From Edaphosphingomonas laterariae (lineage in GTDB: Bacteria > Pseudomonadota > Alphaproteobacteria > Sphingomonadales > Sphingomonadaceae), in the NCBI RefSeq assembly GCF_900188165.1, contig NZ_FZOS01000015.1:26262-90261 (forward strand): DNA of 64,000 nucleotides, given 5' to 3'. How positions within the stretch are numbered: position 1 is the stretch's first letter; the number at the start of each line of letters is the position of its first letter. The translations under genes and the position numbers were made by a program. This document shows positions 9,541 to 19,220 of this stretch, piece by piece. The notes beneath the pieces were generated by a model, which searched no databases, was not told where the DNA came from, and worked only from the letters and a program-made list of their open reading frames with translations.

Positions 9541-10857
9541 TCAAGCCGTCAGCCGCGCCAGCGCGTCTTCGATGGCAAGCTCCACTTTCTCGCCCGACTT
9601 GCGGTTCTTGAGCTCGACGACGCCGCGCTCCAGCCCCTTCGGGCCGATCACCACCTGCCAGGGCAGGCCGATCAGGTCCATCGTCGCGAATTTCGCGCCG
9701 CCACGCTCGTCGCGATCGTCATAAAGCACTTCGACGCCGGCGGCGTTGAGCTTGGCATAGAGATCGTCGGCCGCCGCGGTGCACTTGGCATCGTCGGCGC
9801 GCATGTTGATGATTCCCACCTTGTAAGGCGCCACCGCCTCCGGCCAGATGATGCCGTTATCGTCGTGGCTGGCCTCGATGATCGCCCCCATCAGGCGCGA
9901 CACGCCGATGCCATAGCTGCCCATGTGCGGAATCACCTCGCCGCCGTCCGGCCCCTGCACCTTCAGCCCCATCGGTGCCGAATATTTGGTGCCGAAATAG
10001 AAGATATGGCCCACTTCCACCCCGCGGGACTGGCGCAGGTCCGCGCCGATCGCGGCCTCGGCCGCCTCGTCGCGCTTCTCGTCGGTGGCGGCATAATCCG
10101 CCGTGTAACCCGAAACGATCTTCTGCAGGCCATCGACATCGTCGAAATCGACCGCGGAAAGCTCGGCCGGCTTCTCCCAGTTCGAATGGTAGAAGACCTC
10201 GCTCTCGCCGGTCGGCGCCAGCACGATGAACTCGTGGCTCAGATCGCCGCCGATCGGCCCGGTATCGGCCTGCATCGGGATCGCGCGCAGGCCCATGCGG
10301 GCATAGGTGTTCAGATAGGCCACGAACATCCGGTTATAGCTGTGGCGCGCGCCGGCTTCGTCCATGTCGAAGCTGTAGGCGTCCTTCATCAGGAATTCGC
10401 GGCCACGCATCACGCCGAAACGGGGGCGCACCTCGTCGCGGAACTTCCACTGGATGTTGTAAAGCGTGCGCGGCAGATCGCGATAGCTCTTGGCGGAATC
10501 GCGAAAGATCGCGGTGATCACCTCTTCGGCGGTCGGGCCGAACAGGATTTCGCGCTCGTGCCGGTCCTTGATGCGGAGCATCTCCGCGCCATAATCGTCA
10601 TAGCGGCCCGATTGGCGCCACAGATCGGCCGACTGGATGGTCGGCATAAGAAGCTCGACGGCGCCGGCGCGGTCCTGCTCCTCGCGCACGATCTGTTCGA
10701 TCTTGCGGAGCACGCGATAGCCCAGCGGCAGCCAGGCATAGATGCCGGCGGCCGTCTGGCGGATCAGCCCCGCGCGGAGCATCAGCTTGTGGCTGACGAT
10801 CTGGGCGTCAGCGGGCGATTCCTTCATGACGGGAATGAAATGGCGGGAGAGGCGCAT
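9541..10857 (-). CDS. proS: Prolyl-tRNA synthetase, short form without editing domain
   Basis: A 438-residue class II synthetase that charges tRNA-Pro. Motif 2 is seen around [18 protein letters not shown], motif 3 around [14 protein letters not shown], and the C-terminal anticodon-binding domain begins near [10 protein letters not shown]. It goes from motif 2 to motif 3 without the roughly 180-residue INS editing insertion found in most bacterial ProS; this compact form is typical for Alphaproteobacteria. Mischarged Ala-tRNA-Pro must then be cleared by a free-standing factor, not seen here. ATG start at 10857. Confidence 0.95.
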   Translation of the reverse strand: MRLSRHFIPVMKESPADAQIVSHKLMLRAGLIRQTAAGIYAWLPLGYRVLRKIEQIVREEQDRAGAVELLMPTIQSADLWRQSGRYDDYGAEMLRIKDRHEREILFGPTAEEVITAIFRDSAKSYRDLPRTLYNIQWKFRDEVRPRFGVMRGREFLMKDAYSFDMDEAGARHSYNRMFVAYLNTYARMGLRAIPMQADTGPIGGDLSHEFIVLAPTGESEVFYHSNWEKPAELSAVDFDDVDGLQKIVSGYTADYAATDEKRDEAAEAAIGADLRQSRGVEVGHIFYFGTKYSAPMGLKVQGPDGGEVIPHMGSYGIGVSRLMGAIIEASHDDNGIIWPEAVAPYKVGIINMRADDAKCTAAADDLYAKLNAAGVEVLYDDRDERGGAKFATMDLIGLPWQVVIGPKGLERGVVELKNRKSGEKVELAIEDALARLTA

Positions 10858-10998
10858 GGTTATCCTGATCCGAATGGTCTGGCCCCGGCTCTAAAGATGC
10901 GCTGGCGATCCGGCAACAAGGATACTCTGTTGCGGATAAGGCACAGCCCCGTCGCTTTCTCCGGCAAAAGTCCCAAAGCCCGGTGACAGGCCAGGGCT

Positions 10999-11028
10999 TT
11001 GCGCTTACCAATCCCCTTACGAATTACA
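10999..11028 (+). promoter_or_regulatory. Possible promoter for the hairpin-array RNA
   Basis: A TTGCGC hexamer (10999-11004) lies 17 nt before AATTAC (11022-11027). The predicted start near 11034 coincides with the beginning of the structured stretch. The -10 match is weak, so this is only suggestive. Confidence 0.3.
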
Positions 11029-11033
11029 GGCAA

Positions 11034-11178
11034 AATGGCCGTGGTTCGGGGAGGACATGTGGTGTCCCGCAGCTCGTTTAAGGGGACGATCTGTGTGAGG
11101 GCCCCAGGTCCCCAAGGGGGGTGACGATTTCGTCACGGGCGCCCGGGTTGCTTCGGCAATCCGGGCGTTTCGTTTATG
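11034..11178 (+). ncRNA. Candidate structured RNA: four consecutive hairpins ending in a terminator
   Basis: In 145 nt I find four consecutive stem-loops. (1) GGACA/TGTCC at 11053-11067. (2) GGGGAC..GTCCCC at 11082-11113 with an inner CTG/CAG. (3) A perfect GTGACG-ATTT-CGTCAC at 11121-11136. (4) An 11-bp stem with a UUCG loop and one G-U pair at 11141-11166, followed by GTTTCGTTTA. The last looks like an intrinsic terminator. The stretch lies in a 409-nt gene-free region (10858-11266) between proS and a small ORF; I see nothing recognisable in 10858-10998. It may be a free small RNA or a leader for the small ORF at 11267. I do not recognise a known RNA family. Confidence 0.5.
11141..11166 (+). 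terminator. UUCG-loop terminator hairpin of the candidate RNA
   Basis: Arms GCCCGGGTTGC and GCAATCCGGGC (one G-U pair) close a TTCG loop; a short T-rich tail GTTTCGTTTA follows. This is the strongest hairpin of the array and the likely 3' end of the transcript. Confidence 0.6.
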
Positions 11179-11266
11179 GCCGATGCGGCGGCGTTGAGCG
11201 TCGCCCTGCCCGCCCCGCGAACCTTGGCCGCGCCCACGCGTTTCTTTCCCGACAAGGAGACGCACG

Positions 11267-11383
11267 ATGGCCAGCCAACCCCCGATCCCGGAAACGCCGG
11301 GCGAATTTCCCGCCGATCCGCCGGTGCCCTCGCCTACCGATCCGATGCCGTCGAAGCCGACCGATCCGGTCAGGCACGGGTGA
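11267..11383 (+). CDS. Small proline-rich protein, 38 residues
   Basis: An ATG at 11267 stands 6 nt behind a strong ribosome site AAGGAGA (11254-11260) and opens a 38-codon frame ending in TGA. The product begins MASQPPIPETPGEF and contains about one third proline with repeated PxxPTDP units (SPTDP, KPTDP). It has no hydrophobic segment and is likely unstructured and cytoplasmic. I do not recognise the family or function. The good ribosome site and the hairpin array just upstream argue that it is a real gene, perhaps controlled by that leader. Confidence 0.55.
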   Translation: MASQPPIPETPGEFPADPPVPSPTDPMPSKPTDPVRHG

Positions 11384-11412
11384 TCCACCGCGCCCGGCCG
11401 CGCAATCCGGGT

Positions 11413-11586
11413 CTATTTGCGCTCGGCGCCGTCCAGTCGGGCCTTCATCCGCGCCTGTTCCGACGCCTCGAGCGCCTTTTGCCCCTTCGTCCGGCCAAAT
11501 CGCACGCGGTTCTCCGCCGCTCTGGTTTCGGCGTCGGTACGTGCCTTGGCCTTGCGCGCGAGGCGGAGATTGATGACGTCACCCAT
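11413..11586 (-). CDS. DUF4169 family small protein
   Basis: A 57-residue, highly charged protein beginning MGDVINLRLARKAKAR, the characteristic opening of DUF4169. The rest is Arg/Lys/Glu-rich and probably helical. The function of the family is unknown. The start at 11586 follows a GGAAGGG ribosome site; an open frame continues far upstream but runs antisense to rnc and is not conserved-looking. The gene is divergent from rnc. Confidence 0.75.
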   Translation of the reverse strand: MGDVINLRLARKAKARTDAETRAAENRVRFGRTKGQKALEASEQARMKARLDGAERK

Positions 11587-11664
11587 CGGCCGACCATGCC
11601 CTTCCCGGCACGCGAAGTCGATCCCGGGCATGACGCGCGGCCAAGGATAGGTTAGGGGGCCGGG

Positions 11665-12339
11665 ATGAATGCCTCCGACTTTCCCCAATGGATCACATCC
11701 ACGCTCGGCCATGCGCCGCGTGATCCCGCGCTTTTCCAGCGCGCGCTGACCCATGGCAGCCTCAGCGGCGCCAGCTATGAACGGCTCGAATTTCTGGGCG
11801 ATCGCGTCCTCGGCCTGATCGCCGCCGCCTGGCTTTACGAACGCTTCCCCGACGAGCCCGAAGGCGCCCTGTCCCGCCGGATCAACACGCTCGTCAGTCG
11901 CGAAACCTGTGCGGAGGTCGGGCGTGCGCTCGGCGTGCCCGGCTGGCTCCGGCTCGGCAAGCAGGCGCGCGACGACGGCGCGGTCAACAGCGACAATGTC
12001 GTCGGCGATGCGGTGGAGGCGCTGATCGGCGCGCTCTATCTCGAAGCCGGGCACGATGCCGCCACCGCCTTCGTGCGCCGCGTCTGGGCGCCGTTCGTCG
12101 ATGGCCAGCGCGCCGCCCCCCGCCACCCCAAATCGGCGTTGCAGGAATGGGCCGCCGCCAATCGCTGCCGCCCACCCGTCTACACGCTCGCCGGCCGCAC
12201 CGGCCCGCACCACGCCCCCCGCTTTACCGTTTCGGTGGAACTGCCCGGCCGCGCCGGCGCCGAGGCCAGCGCCGAAGGCACGTCGAAGCAGGAAGCCGAA
12301 ACCGCCGCCGCCAAGGCGCTACTGGAGAAATTGTCATGA
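11665..12339 (+). CDS. rnc: Ribonuclease III
   Basis: A 224-residue endonuclease for double-stranded RNA (rRNA and mRNA processing). The RNase III signature ERLEFLGDRVLGL (residues about 41-53) and the second acidic cluster VVGDAVEALIGALYLE give the metal-binding site; a C-terminal double-stranded RNA-binding domain (about 155-222, ending TSKQEAETAAAKALLEKL) follows. The stop overlaps the era start (ATGA), the classical rnc-era pair. lepB, often upstream of rnc, is not here. Confidence 0.95.
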   Translation: MNASDFPQWITSTLGHAPRDPALFQRALTHGSLSGASYERLEFLGDRVLGLIAAAWLYERFPDEPEGALSRRINTLVSRETCAEVGRALGVPGWLRLGKQARDDGAVNSDNVVGDAVEALIGALYLEAGHDAATAFVRRVWAPFVDGQRAAPRHPKSALQEWAAANRCRPPVYTLAGRTGPHHAPRFTVSVELPGRAGAEASAEGTSKQEAETAAAKALLEKLS

Positions 12340-13256
12340 TCGCCCCGCACCCCGAAGGCGGCGCCCCGGAACGCTGCGGCCTGGTCGCCGTGGTCGGCGC
12401 GCCCAATGCGGGCAAGTCCACCCTCGTCAACGCGCTCGTCGGCCAGAAGGTCGCGATCGTCAGCCCCAAGGCACAGACGACGCGCGTCCGCCTGATGGGT
12501 ATCGCGATCGAAGGCGAAAGCCAGATCCTGCTCGTCGATACGCCCGGCATCTTCGAAGCCCGCCGCCGGCTCGATCGGGCGATGGTGGCGGCCGCCTGGG
12601 GCGGCGCCGCCGATGCGGACCTGATCGCGCTGGTGATCGATGCCAAGGCCGGCATGAAGGCGAAGATCGAAGGGCTGGTCGAAACCCTGAAGGATCGCCG
12701 CGAACCCAAGATCGTGGTCCTCAACAAGGTCGATATCACGCCAAAGGAAAAGCTGCTCGAACTCGCCGTCGGGCTGCAACAGGCGCTGGAGCCGGAAGCG
12801 ATCTTCATGGTCAGCGCCGGCACGGGTGACGGCATCGCCGATCTCAAGACCCATCTGGCGAAGCGCATGCCCGAAGGCCCGTGGCACTTCCCCGAAGATC
12901 AGGTGTCCGACGCGACCGACCGGATGCTCGCCGCCGAAGTGACGCGCGAACAGCTCTATCACCAGCTTCACGCCGAACTGCCTTATGACAGCGCGATCGA
13001 GACCGAAAAATATGAGGAGCGCAAGGACGGCACCGTCGCCATCCACCAGCAGATCCTTGTCGCCCGCGAAACGCAGAAAGCGATCGTGCTCGGCAAGCGG
13101 GGCGCCCGGCTCAAGGAAATCGGCAGCCGCGCGCGTGAGGAGCTGAGCGAACTGCTCGGCCGCAAGGTCCACCTCTTCCTTCACGTCAAGGTGAAGCCCA
13201 ATTGGGAGGAAGATCGCAGCCTCTACCGCGAGATCGGGCTCGACTGGGTGGATTGA
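12336..13256 (+). CDS. era: GTPase Era
   Basis: A 306-residue ribosome-assembly GTPase acting on 16S rRNA maturation. G1 GAPNAGKST, the switch region around KAQTTRVR, G3 DTPG, G4 NKVD, and a C-terminal KH domain (VARETQKAIVLGKRGARLKEIG region, with GKRG loop) are all visible. The ATG at 12336 overlaps the rnc stop (ATGA); the frame is open further upstream but that part is inside rnc. A terminator follows at 13272. Confidence 0.95.
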   Translation: MIAPHPEGGAPERCGLVAVVGAPNAGKSTLVNALVGQKVAIVSPKAQTTRVRLMGIAIEGESQILLVDTPGIFEARRRLDRAMVAAAWGGAADADLIALVIDAKAGMKAKIEGLVETLKDRREPKIVVLNKVDITPKEKLLELAVGLQQALEPEAIFMVSAGTGDGIADLKTHLAKRMPEGPWHFPEDQVSDATDRMLAAEVTREQLYHQLHAELPYDSAIETEKYEERKDGTVAIHQQILVARETQKAIVLGKRGARLKEIGSRAREELSELLGRKVHLFLHVKVKPNWEEDRSLYREIGLDWVD

Positions 13257-13271
13257 TCCCGCAACCCGGCG

Positions 13272-13296
13272 AAGGGCGTCAGTAACTGACGCCCTT
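13272..13296. terminator. Bidirectional terminator between era and the TonB-like gene
   Basis: Arms AAGGGCGTCAG and CTGACGCCCTT with a TAA loop, followed by TTCC on the plus side and AA-rich ends on the other strand. The stop codon of the converging minus-strand gene lies inside the stem. Confidence 0.75.
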
Positions 13297-14037
13297 TTCC
13301 GTATATTCGATCCTGATCCGCACCCACACGCCGATCTGCGGTCGCCCGCCGATCCGGGGAGGCAGCACGCGGAACTGCCACGCCGCCTGGCGGACCGCAC
13401 TCGCGAAACCGGAACCCGCCGGATATTGCCCGATTTCCTGGCAATCCTCGACGCGGAAGCCCTTGGCGGTGCGGCACGCAACCATGCCCCAGCCCACGCG
13501 CGGGGCGCTGGACGGCATATAGGCCGCAAGCTCCGCATGGCTCGGCGGGCGATACCAGTCGGCGTTGAACAATGTCTCGCCGTTAAAGCTGCCGACGCCA
13601 GTGCCCGATCCGCCGGCCGCGGCACTTGCCTGCGCATCGCCCTCACCCCCCTCGCTCGATCGCGAACGGCGCGGCATCTTGCTGATATCGGCGGCGGCGA
13701 ACTCCTCGCTGGTCAGCGGCACCACCTTGGCCCAGATGCCGATATCTTTCGACAGCGGCGCCTTTTCGGCCGTCACCTCGGATGGCTTGGGCTGCCGCGT
13801 CACCCGCTCGACCCGCTTTTCCTGGGTCGCGGTCTTTTCCACCTCCGCCTTGGGCGCGGGGATCAGTTCCACGACCAGCGGGCCGCCGGGCATGCTCCGC
13901 AGAAGCGGCTCGGGGGCGAAACGCAGCAGCAGGAACAGCAGCAGCGCATGGAGCAGAACGACGAACACAAGCGCCGACGCCCGTCGCCCCGATGCGCCCC
14001 GCAGATCCGATACCCAGGATGAAAGCGCCAAACGCAT
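13279..14037 (-). CDS. TonB-like single-span membrane protein of unknown function
   Basis: 252 residues: a short cytoplasmic basic end, one membrane helix (about 21-40, rich in Leu), a Pro/Lys/Glu-rich linker (about 58-100), a low-complexity Gly/Ser stretch (about 125-150), and a compact C-terminal region (about 160-252) containing a Cys pair (VACRTAKGFRVEDC) and a VLPPRIGGRPQIGVWVRIRI strand pattern. This layout resembles TonB/TolA-type periplasm-spanning proteins, but I find no clear TonB box-binding motif and no ExbB/ExbD beside it. I do not assign a function. Confidence 0.6.
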   Translation of the reverse strand: MRLALSSWVSDLRGASGRRASALVFVVLLHALLLFLLLRFAPEPLLRSMPGGPLVVELIPAPKAEVEKTATQEKRVERVTRQPKPSEVTAEKAPLSKDIGIWAKVVPLTSEEFAAADISKMPRRSRSSEGGEGDAQASAAAGGSGTGVGSFNGETLFNADWYRPPSHAELAAYMPSSAPRVGWGMVACRTAKGFRVEDCQEIGQYPAGSGFASAVRQAAWQFRVLPPRIGGRPQIGVWVRIRIEYTEKGVSY

Positions 14038-14138
14038 CGCAGCGCTGACTACAGCGCGCGCGACGGCCGGGCAACGGGGCCCTGCACGGAAAGCAAGGTC
14101 ACCCGTCGCAAATCATCTTTGGCGCAGCCGGTTTCCAA

Positions 14139-15338
14139 CTATCGCCGGAATTCGCCGACCAGCTCGACATGGGTCGACCAGCGGAACTGCCCAATCGGCA
14201 TGATCCGCACCAGTTCATAACCTTCCGCGATCAACTCCTTGGCATCGCGGGCGAAAGTGTGCGGGTTGCAGGACACATAAGCGATACGCGGCACGCCCGA
14301 AAGCGCCAGTTCCTGCGCCTGTTCGATCGCACCGGCGCGCGGCGGATCGAGCACCACGGCATCGAAGCGCGACAGATCCTTGGCATCCACCGGCCGACGG
14401 AACAGATCGCGATGCTCCACCATTACGGGGCGCCCCGCCCGCGCCGCCGCGCCCTTCAGCGCCATGGCGGGATCGCGGGCGCCTTCGGCCGCATAGACCT
14501 TCGCCCGCTCGGCCAGTGGCAATGCAAAGGTGCCGATTCCCGCGAACAGGTCCGCCACGAAGGCCGCATCGCCCACGATCCGGCGCACCTCGGCCAGCAG
14601 TGCCGCCTCGCCATCGGCCGTCGCCTGCAGGAATCCGCCGATCGGCAAGGGCACGGCAACCCCGCCCACCGTCGCCGTCGCCGGTCCCGGCTCCCAACGG
14701 ACCTGCGGCCCGTCGCCCTCGTCGATCGCCAGCCGTGCCAGCTTGTGGGTCTGCGCGAATTCGGTCAGCGCTTCCGCGGCGGCCAGCCCTTCGGCCTCCA
14801 CCTTCTCCAGCAGAACATCGACGCCCTGGTCGGTCAGCGTCAGTTGAACGCCCGCAGCCCGGCGGTCGCGGACCATGCCGGCCAGCAGCAGGCGCAGCGG
14901 CGCGACCAGCGCGAACAATTCGGGCGCCAGCACCTCGCACTGCTTCAGGTCGATGATGCGGTGGCTCTGCCCTTCGTTGAAGCCGAGCACGATGCGCTTG
15001 CCCTGCTTTTCGGCCCGCATCGTCGCCCGGCGTCGGGCCAGCGGCGGCGAAAGGTGCGGCAGCCCCATCGGCGGCAACTCCACGCCCTGCGCGCGCAGCG
15101 ATCCGCTGATCCGGCTGATCACGAAATCGGAATAAGCCTCGTCATCGACATGCTGGAGCTCGCAGCCGCCGCAACGCGGAAAATGGCGGCAGGGCGGCTC
15201 CACATGCTGCGGGCCCGGCGTGATGGTGCCATCCTCCGCCACCATGTCGCCCGGCGCGGTCAGCGGCACGTGGCGGCCGCCCGCCGTCACCCCGTCACCC
15301 TTGCCGGCAAGACGGACGATCAGTTCGCTCTTGCTCAT
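14139..15338 (-). CDS. RlmD/RumA-family 23S rRNA (uracil-5-)-methyltransferase
   Basis: About 399 residues. An N-terminal iron-sulfur site is formed by CRHFPRCGGC plus a later Cys (LKQCEVLAP); a class I SAM fold follows with LFAGIGTFALPLA (motif I), and the catalytic Cys lies in YVSCNPHTFARD. This methylates C5 of a uridine in 23S rRNA (or tRNA in TrmA relatives; the FeS cluster favours the RumA/RlmD branch). The preferred ATG at 15338 overlaps the stop of nnr (ATGA); a GTG two codons earlier is also possible. Last gene of a minus-strand run starting near 20 kb. Confidence 0.88.
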   Translation of the reverse strand: MSKSELIVRLAGKGDGVTAGGRHVPLTAPGDMVAEDGTITPGPQHVEPPCRHFPRCGGCELQHVDDEAYSDFVISRISGSLRAQGVELPPMGLPHLSPPLARRRATMRAEKQGKRIVLGFNEGQSHRIIDLKQCEVLAPELFALVAPLRLLLAGMVRDRRAAGVQLTLTDQGVDVLLEKVEAEGLAAAEALTEFAQTHKLARLAIDEGDGPQVRWEPGPATATVGGVAVPLPIGGFLQATADGEAALLAEVRRIVGDAAFVADLFAGIGTFALPLAERAKVYAAEGARDPAMALKGAAARAGRPVMVEHRDLFRRPVDAKDLSRFDAVVLDPPRAGAIEQAQELALSGVPRIAYVSCNPHTFARDAKELIAEGYELVRIMPIGQFRWSTHVELVGEFRR

Positions 15339-16735
15339 GCGCACACCGCCAGTGAAGCCGCGAGATGCGCGGGCAGATCATCCGCGATCAACCCCGCGCC
15401 CGCGCGTTCCGCCGCATCGCCATGCAGCCACAAGGCCGCCTGCGCGGCCGTAAACGGATCGAGCCCACGGGCGATCATCGCCCCCATGATCCCCGCCAGC
15501 ACGTCGCCGGTGCCGGCACTGGCCAGCCATGCCGGCGCGGCAGCGGCCACGGCAACCCGCCCATCGGGATGGGCGACCACGCTGTCGGCGCCCTTCAGAA
15601 CCACCACGGCCCCGCTCCTCGCCGCCGCATCGCGCGCGCGATCGATCTTGCTGCCCGCCGGCTCCCCGAACAGCCGGCGAAATTCGCCTTCATGCGGTGT
15701 CAGCACCGCCGGCACGGCAAGGCGGCGAAGATGCGAAAGCCCCCCATCGGCCAGCAGCGCCAGCCCGTCGGCGTCGATCACCAGCGGATGCCCGGCGCCC
15801 AGCGCGGCGCGCAACCGGCGGCGCGCGCCGGCATCGCGGCCCAGCCCCGGCCCGATCACCACCGCGCCCGTCCGCGTATCGGCCAGCGCCTCCGCCTCGT
15901 CACGGCGGACCAGCGCATGCGGCCCGCCCGAACCTTCGCCGGTCAGCACGACATAGCCGGCACCCGCCCGCTGCGCGGCCATCGCCGCCAGCAGGCTCGC
16001 GCCGGGCATCGCGCCGCCGATCACCGTCACCAGCCCGCGCGTATATTTATGATCGGCGGCACCCGGCGCGGCGAGGTGCGGACGCGCCACTTCCCATGCC
16101 TTCGCGTGCGCCGCCAGCCCGATATCGGCCACCGCCACGCGCCCGCAGCGGCTGGCCGCCGGCTGCAACAGGTGGGCGGGCTTCAGCGCGCCCAGCGCCA
16201 CCGTCAGGTCGAAATGCGGCACCGCCGACAGCAAAGCCCCGCTGTCGGTTTCCACCCCGCTCGGCAGGTCGATCGCGATCCGCAGCTTCGCCGCCACTGC
16301 CAGCCGCGCCACATGATGCACCAGTTCGTCGTCGAGCGCGCGCGCCAGCCCCGTGCCGAACAGTCCGTCGATCAGCAAGGGCGCGGGCCGCGCGCCGGCA
16401 ATCGGCTCCACCGGGCCGTCCCACCGCGCGCGCATCACCTTCGCCGCCTCGGTGCGCGGCTCGCCGGCCGTCGCCACGCGGACATGCACGCCGCGTTCGG
16501 CCAGATGGCGCGCGACGACATAACCGTCGCCGCCATTATTGCCCGGCCCGCACAGGATCAGCGTGGGCGGCATCGCGGCAAAGCGCCACGCGGCCTCCGC
16601 CACGGCCGCGCCCGCTTTCTCCATCAGGTCGATCACGGGCGTGCCAGCGGCGAAGATCGCCTCCTCCGCCGCGCGCGTCTCGGCCGCCGTCAGGATCGGG
16701 CGACCGATCACGGGTTCAGATGTCGGCAAAGACAT
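15335..16735 (-). CDS. nnr: Bifunctional NAD(P)H-hydrate epimerase/ADP-dependent dehydratase
   Basis: About 466 residues repairing hydrated NAD(P)H. The N-terminal YjeF_N epimerase domain (to about 210) shows [18 protein letters not shown]; the C-terminal ribokinase-like dehydratase domain shows [12 protein letters not shown] and the ATP/ADP site [18 protein letters not shown]. The start at 16735 (MSLPTSEP) overlaps the end of ilvD by 20 nt; an ATG six codons earlier adds only Arg residues. It is coupled to the methyltransferase downstream by ATGA. Confidence 0.93.
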   Translation of the reverse strand: MSLPTSEPVIGRPILTAAETRAAEEAIFAAGTPVIDLMEKAGAAVAEAAWRFAAMPPTLILCGPGNNGGDGYVVARHLAERGVHVRVATAGEPRTEAAKVMRARWDGPVEPIAGARPAPLLIDGLFGTGLARALDDELVHHVARLAVAAKLRIAIDLPSGVETDSGALLSAVPHFDLTVALGALKPAHLLQPAASRCGRVAVADIGLAAHAKAWEVARPHLAAPGAADHKYTRGLVTVIGGAMPGASLLAAMAAQRAGAGYVVLTGEGSGGPHALVRRDEAEALADTRTGAVVIGPGLGRDAGARRRLRAALGAGHPLVIDADGLALLADGGLSHLRRLAVPAVLTPHEGEFRRLFGEPAGSKIDRARDAAARSGAVVVLKGADSVVAHPDGRVAVAAAAPAWLASAGTGDVLAGIMGAMIARGLDPFTAAQAALWLHGDAAERAGAGLIADDLPAHLAASLAVCA

Positions 16736-18437
16736 GCGTCTCCGCCTTGGCACCCGGGTGCGTCACCGCGCCCGCCCAGGCCGGGCCGACATTCTGGGCG
16801 TAACGCCACAGCGCGCCCGACTGATAGTCGTTCGTCCGGGGCTTCCACGCCTTCCGCCGTTCGGCCAGCACCGCTTCGTCCACCAGCAGGTCGATCGTGC
16901 CCGCTTCGGCGTCGATGGAGATCTGATCGCCATTCTCGACCAGCGCGATCGGCCCGCCATCGGCCGCTTCCGGCCCGACATGGCCGATGCAGAAGCCGCG
17001 CGTGCCGCCTGAAAAGCGACCATCGGTGATCAGCGCCACCTTTTCGCCCAGCCCCTGCCCGTACAGCGCGGCGGTGGTCGACAGCATTTCGCGCATACCG
17101 GGGCCACCCTTGGGGCCTTCGTAGCGGATCACGACGACGCTGCCTTCCTTGATGGCATTGGCCTCGACCGCGGCGAAGGCATCTTCCTCGCGCTCGAACA
17201 CAACGGCCGTGCCGGTGAACTGCAGCCGCTTCATGCCAGCAACCTTCACGATCGCGCCTTCGGGCGCCAGCGATCCCTTGAGGCCGACGACGCCGCCCGT
17301 CGGCGTGATCGGCGTCTTGGCGTCATAGATCACCTTCTGGTCCGGGTTCCACGTCACCTGATCGATATTCTCGCCCAGCGTCTTGCCCGTCACCGTCATG
17401 CAATCGAGGTGCAGCAGCCCTTCGCCGGCCAGCGTCTTCATCAGCATGTAAATGCCGCCGGCCTCGTGCATGTCCTTGGCGACATAGCGGCCGCCCGGCT
17501 TCAGATCGGCCAGATAGGGCGTCGATTTGAAGATGCCAGCCACGTCGAACAGGTCGAAATCGATGCCGCATTCGTTCGCCATCGCCGGTAAATGGAGCGC
17601 GCCATTGGTCGATCCGCCCGTCGCCGCGACGATGCGCGCCGCATTCTCGAACGCCTCGCGCGTGCAGATGTCGCGCGGACGCAGGTTGATCTTCAGCAAC
17701 TCCATGATCTGCCGCCCAGCGGCGACCGCAATCTCCTCACGGCTCTTATAAGGAGCAGGCGCCATGTTGCTGTTTGGCAATGACAAACCGATCGCCTCGG
17801 CAACGCAGGCCATGGTGTTTGCGGTATATTGGCCACCGCAGGCGCCATGGCCCGGGCAGGCCGCCTTCTCAATCGCGGTGACTTCGGACAGCGGGCAGGA
17901 ACCGGCGGCGAAGCGGCCCACCGCTTCGAAAACGTCGATCACCGTCAGGTCGCGTTCCTGATAGCGCCCCGGCAGGATCGATCCGCCATAGACGAAGATC
18001 GACGGCACGTTCAGCCGCAGCATCGCCATCATCATGCCCGGCAGCGACTTATCGCAGCCGGCGAAGGTCACAAGCGCGTCATAGCAATGCCCACGGACCG
18101 AAAGCTCCACCGAATCCGCGATCACCTCGCGGCTGACCAGCGAGCTTTTCATGCCTTGATGGCCCATCGCGATGCCGTCGGTCACGGTGATGGTGTTGAA
18201 GCGCCGCGGCATGCCGCCGCCCTCGTTCACGCCCTGGCGGCACCAATCCGCCTGCATGTCCAGCGTCGTGTTGCACGGCGCCGAGTCATTGCCGGCCGAT
18301 GCGATGCCGACGAACGGACGGGCGATCTCCTCCTCGGTCAGGCCCATCGCATAATAATAGCTGCGATGCGGGGCGCTCTCCACACCCACGGAAACATAGC
18401 GGCTGGGCAGGCGGGACTTGTCGAACTGATGGGTCAT
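16716..18437 (-). CDS. ilvD: Dihydroxy-acid dehydratase
   Basis: A 573-residue iron-sulfur enzyme of valine, leucine and isoleucine synthesis (dihydroxy-acid to 2-oxo-acid). Cluster and active-site motifs are [26 protein letters not shown] and [14 protein letters not shown], with [10 protein letters not shown] near the C-terminus. A ribosome site (AAGGAAG) precedes the ATG at 18437. The neighbour downstream is nnr (overlapping) and upstream is an N-formylglutamate amidohydrolase 36 nt away. No leader peptide is visible in that short gap. Confidence 0.96.
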   Translation of the reverse strand: MTHQFDKSRLPSRYVSVGVESAPHRSYYYAMGLTEEEIARPFVGIASAGNDSAPCNTTLDMQADWCRQGVNEGGGMPRRFNTITVTDGIAMGHQGMKSSLVSREVIADSVELSVRGHCYDALVTFAGCDKSLPGMMMAMLRLNVPSIFVYGGSILPGRYQERDLTVIDVFEAVGRFAAGSCPLSEVTAIEKAACPGHGACGGQYTANTMACVAEAIGLSLPNSNMAPAPYKSREEIAVAAGRQIMELLKINLRPRDICTREAFENAARIVAATGGSTNGALHLPAMANECGIDFDLFDVAGIFKSTPYLADLKPGGRYVAKDMHEAGGIYMLMKTLAGEGLLHLDCMTVTGKTLGENIDQVTWNPDQKVIYDAKTPITPTGGVVGLKGSLAPEGAIVKVAGMKRLQFTGTAVVFEREEDAFAAVEANAIKEGSVVVIRYEGPKGGPGMREMLSTTAALYGQGLGEKVALITDGRFSGGTRGFCIGHVGPEAADGGPIALVENGDQISIDAEAGTIDLLVDEAVLAERRKAWKPRTNDYQSGALWRYAQNVGPAWAGAVTHPGAKAETHVFADI

Positions 18438-18473
18438 GACGCGCTTCCTTTTTACGCGGGCGTCTTTGGCGCT

Positions 18474-19220
18474 TTAGGCTCCGTCGCGCAATCCCGTCAG
18501 CGTCTCCGCGATCACCGGCGCAAGAATCTTTGCCCACCGGGCCACCCCGGCATCGTCGCCGATCAGGTCCTGCCGCACCTCGATACCCAGATAGGCTATG
18601 CCGTTGCCTTCGCCATGGCGGTTCATCGTCGCGTTCAATATCTTGCCCGAATAAGGCTCATTATCCCCTGTCACCACCCCCGCCGCCTCCAACAGCGGGA
18701 TGGCGATCCGCGCGGCGCGATCGTCCTGATTGTAAAGGATGCCGATCTGCCAGGGCCGGGGCTCGTCCGACGTCGCCAGCTTCGGCGTGAAGCTATGCAG
18801 TGAAATTAATAGCTTGGGCGAAATATCCGAGATAATTTCTGAAGTTCGCGCGTGATAAGGCCGCCAGAAACGATCGATCCGCGCCACCCGTCCCGCATGA
18901 TCCAGATCATTGCCCGGTATGGCGTGGCCATCGCTGGCGATCGGCACCAGATTGGGCTTGTCCTCCTCGCGATTGCAATCGGCCACCAAGCGCGAAACCC
19001 CGCCGAAAATGCCCGGACAGTTCAACGCGGCGCACAAGGCCCGCCCCAGCGGATCGACGCCGATATCGATCGCGACGTGCTGGGTCAGGATCGCCGGGTC
19101 GATACCCAGATCCACGTCCGCCGGGACATGGTTCGACGCGTGATCCGCGATCAGCAGCAGGCCCGAAGCCGGATCGCCCGCCACTTCGCGCCACGCCTCA
19201 TGCGTCTCGGGCCCCGTCAT
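18474..19220 (-). CDS. N-formylglutamate amidohydrolase family protein
   Basis: A 248-residue zinc-hydrolase-type protein with the family opening LLIADHASNHVP (about 22-33), a central DIGVDPLGRALC block and ISLHSFTP at about 145. The known family reaction is hydrolysis of N-formyl-L-glutamate in histidine breakdown, but there are no hut genes around, so the real substrate may differ (many such genes are orphan). The start overlaps the upstream enoyl-CoA hydratase gene by 4 nt (ATGA). Confidence 0.85.
   Translation of the reverse strand: MTGPETHEAWREVAGDPASGLLLIADHASNHVPADVDLGIDPAILTQHVAIDIGVDPLGRALCAALNCPGIFGGVSRLVADCNREEDKPNLVPIASDGHAIPGNDLDHAGRVARIDRFWRPYHARTSEIISDISPKLLISLHSFTPKLATSDEPRPWQIGILYNQDDRAARIAIPLLEAAGVVTGDNEPYSGKILNATMNRHGEGNGIAYLGIEVRQDLIGDDAGVARWAKILAPVIAETLTGLRDGA

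Noticed and set aside
11017..11388. 123-codon minus-strand frame over the hairpin array
   Set aside because: Gly/Arg-rich composition, covers both the hairpins and the SD-preceded small ORF on the other strand; no start signal.
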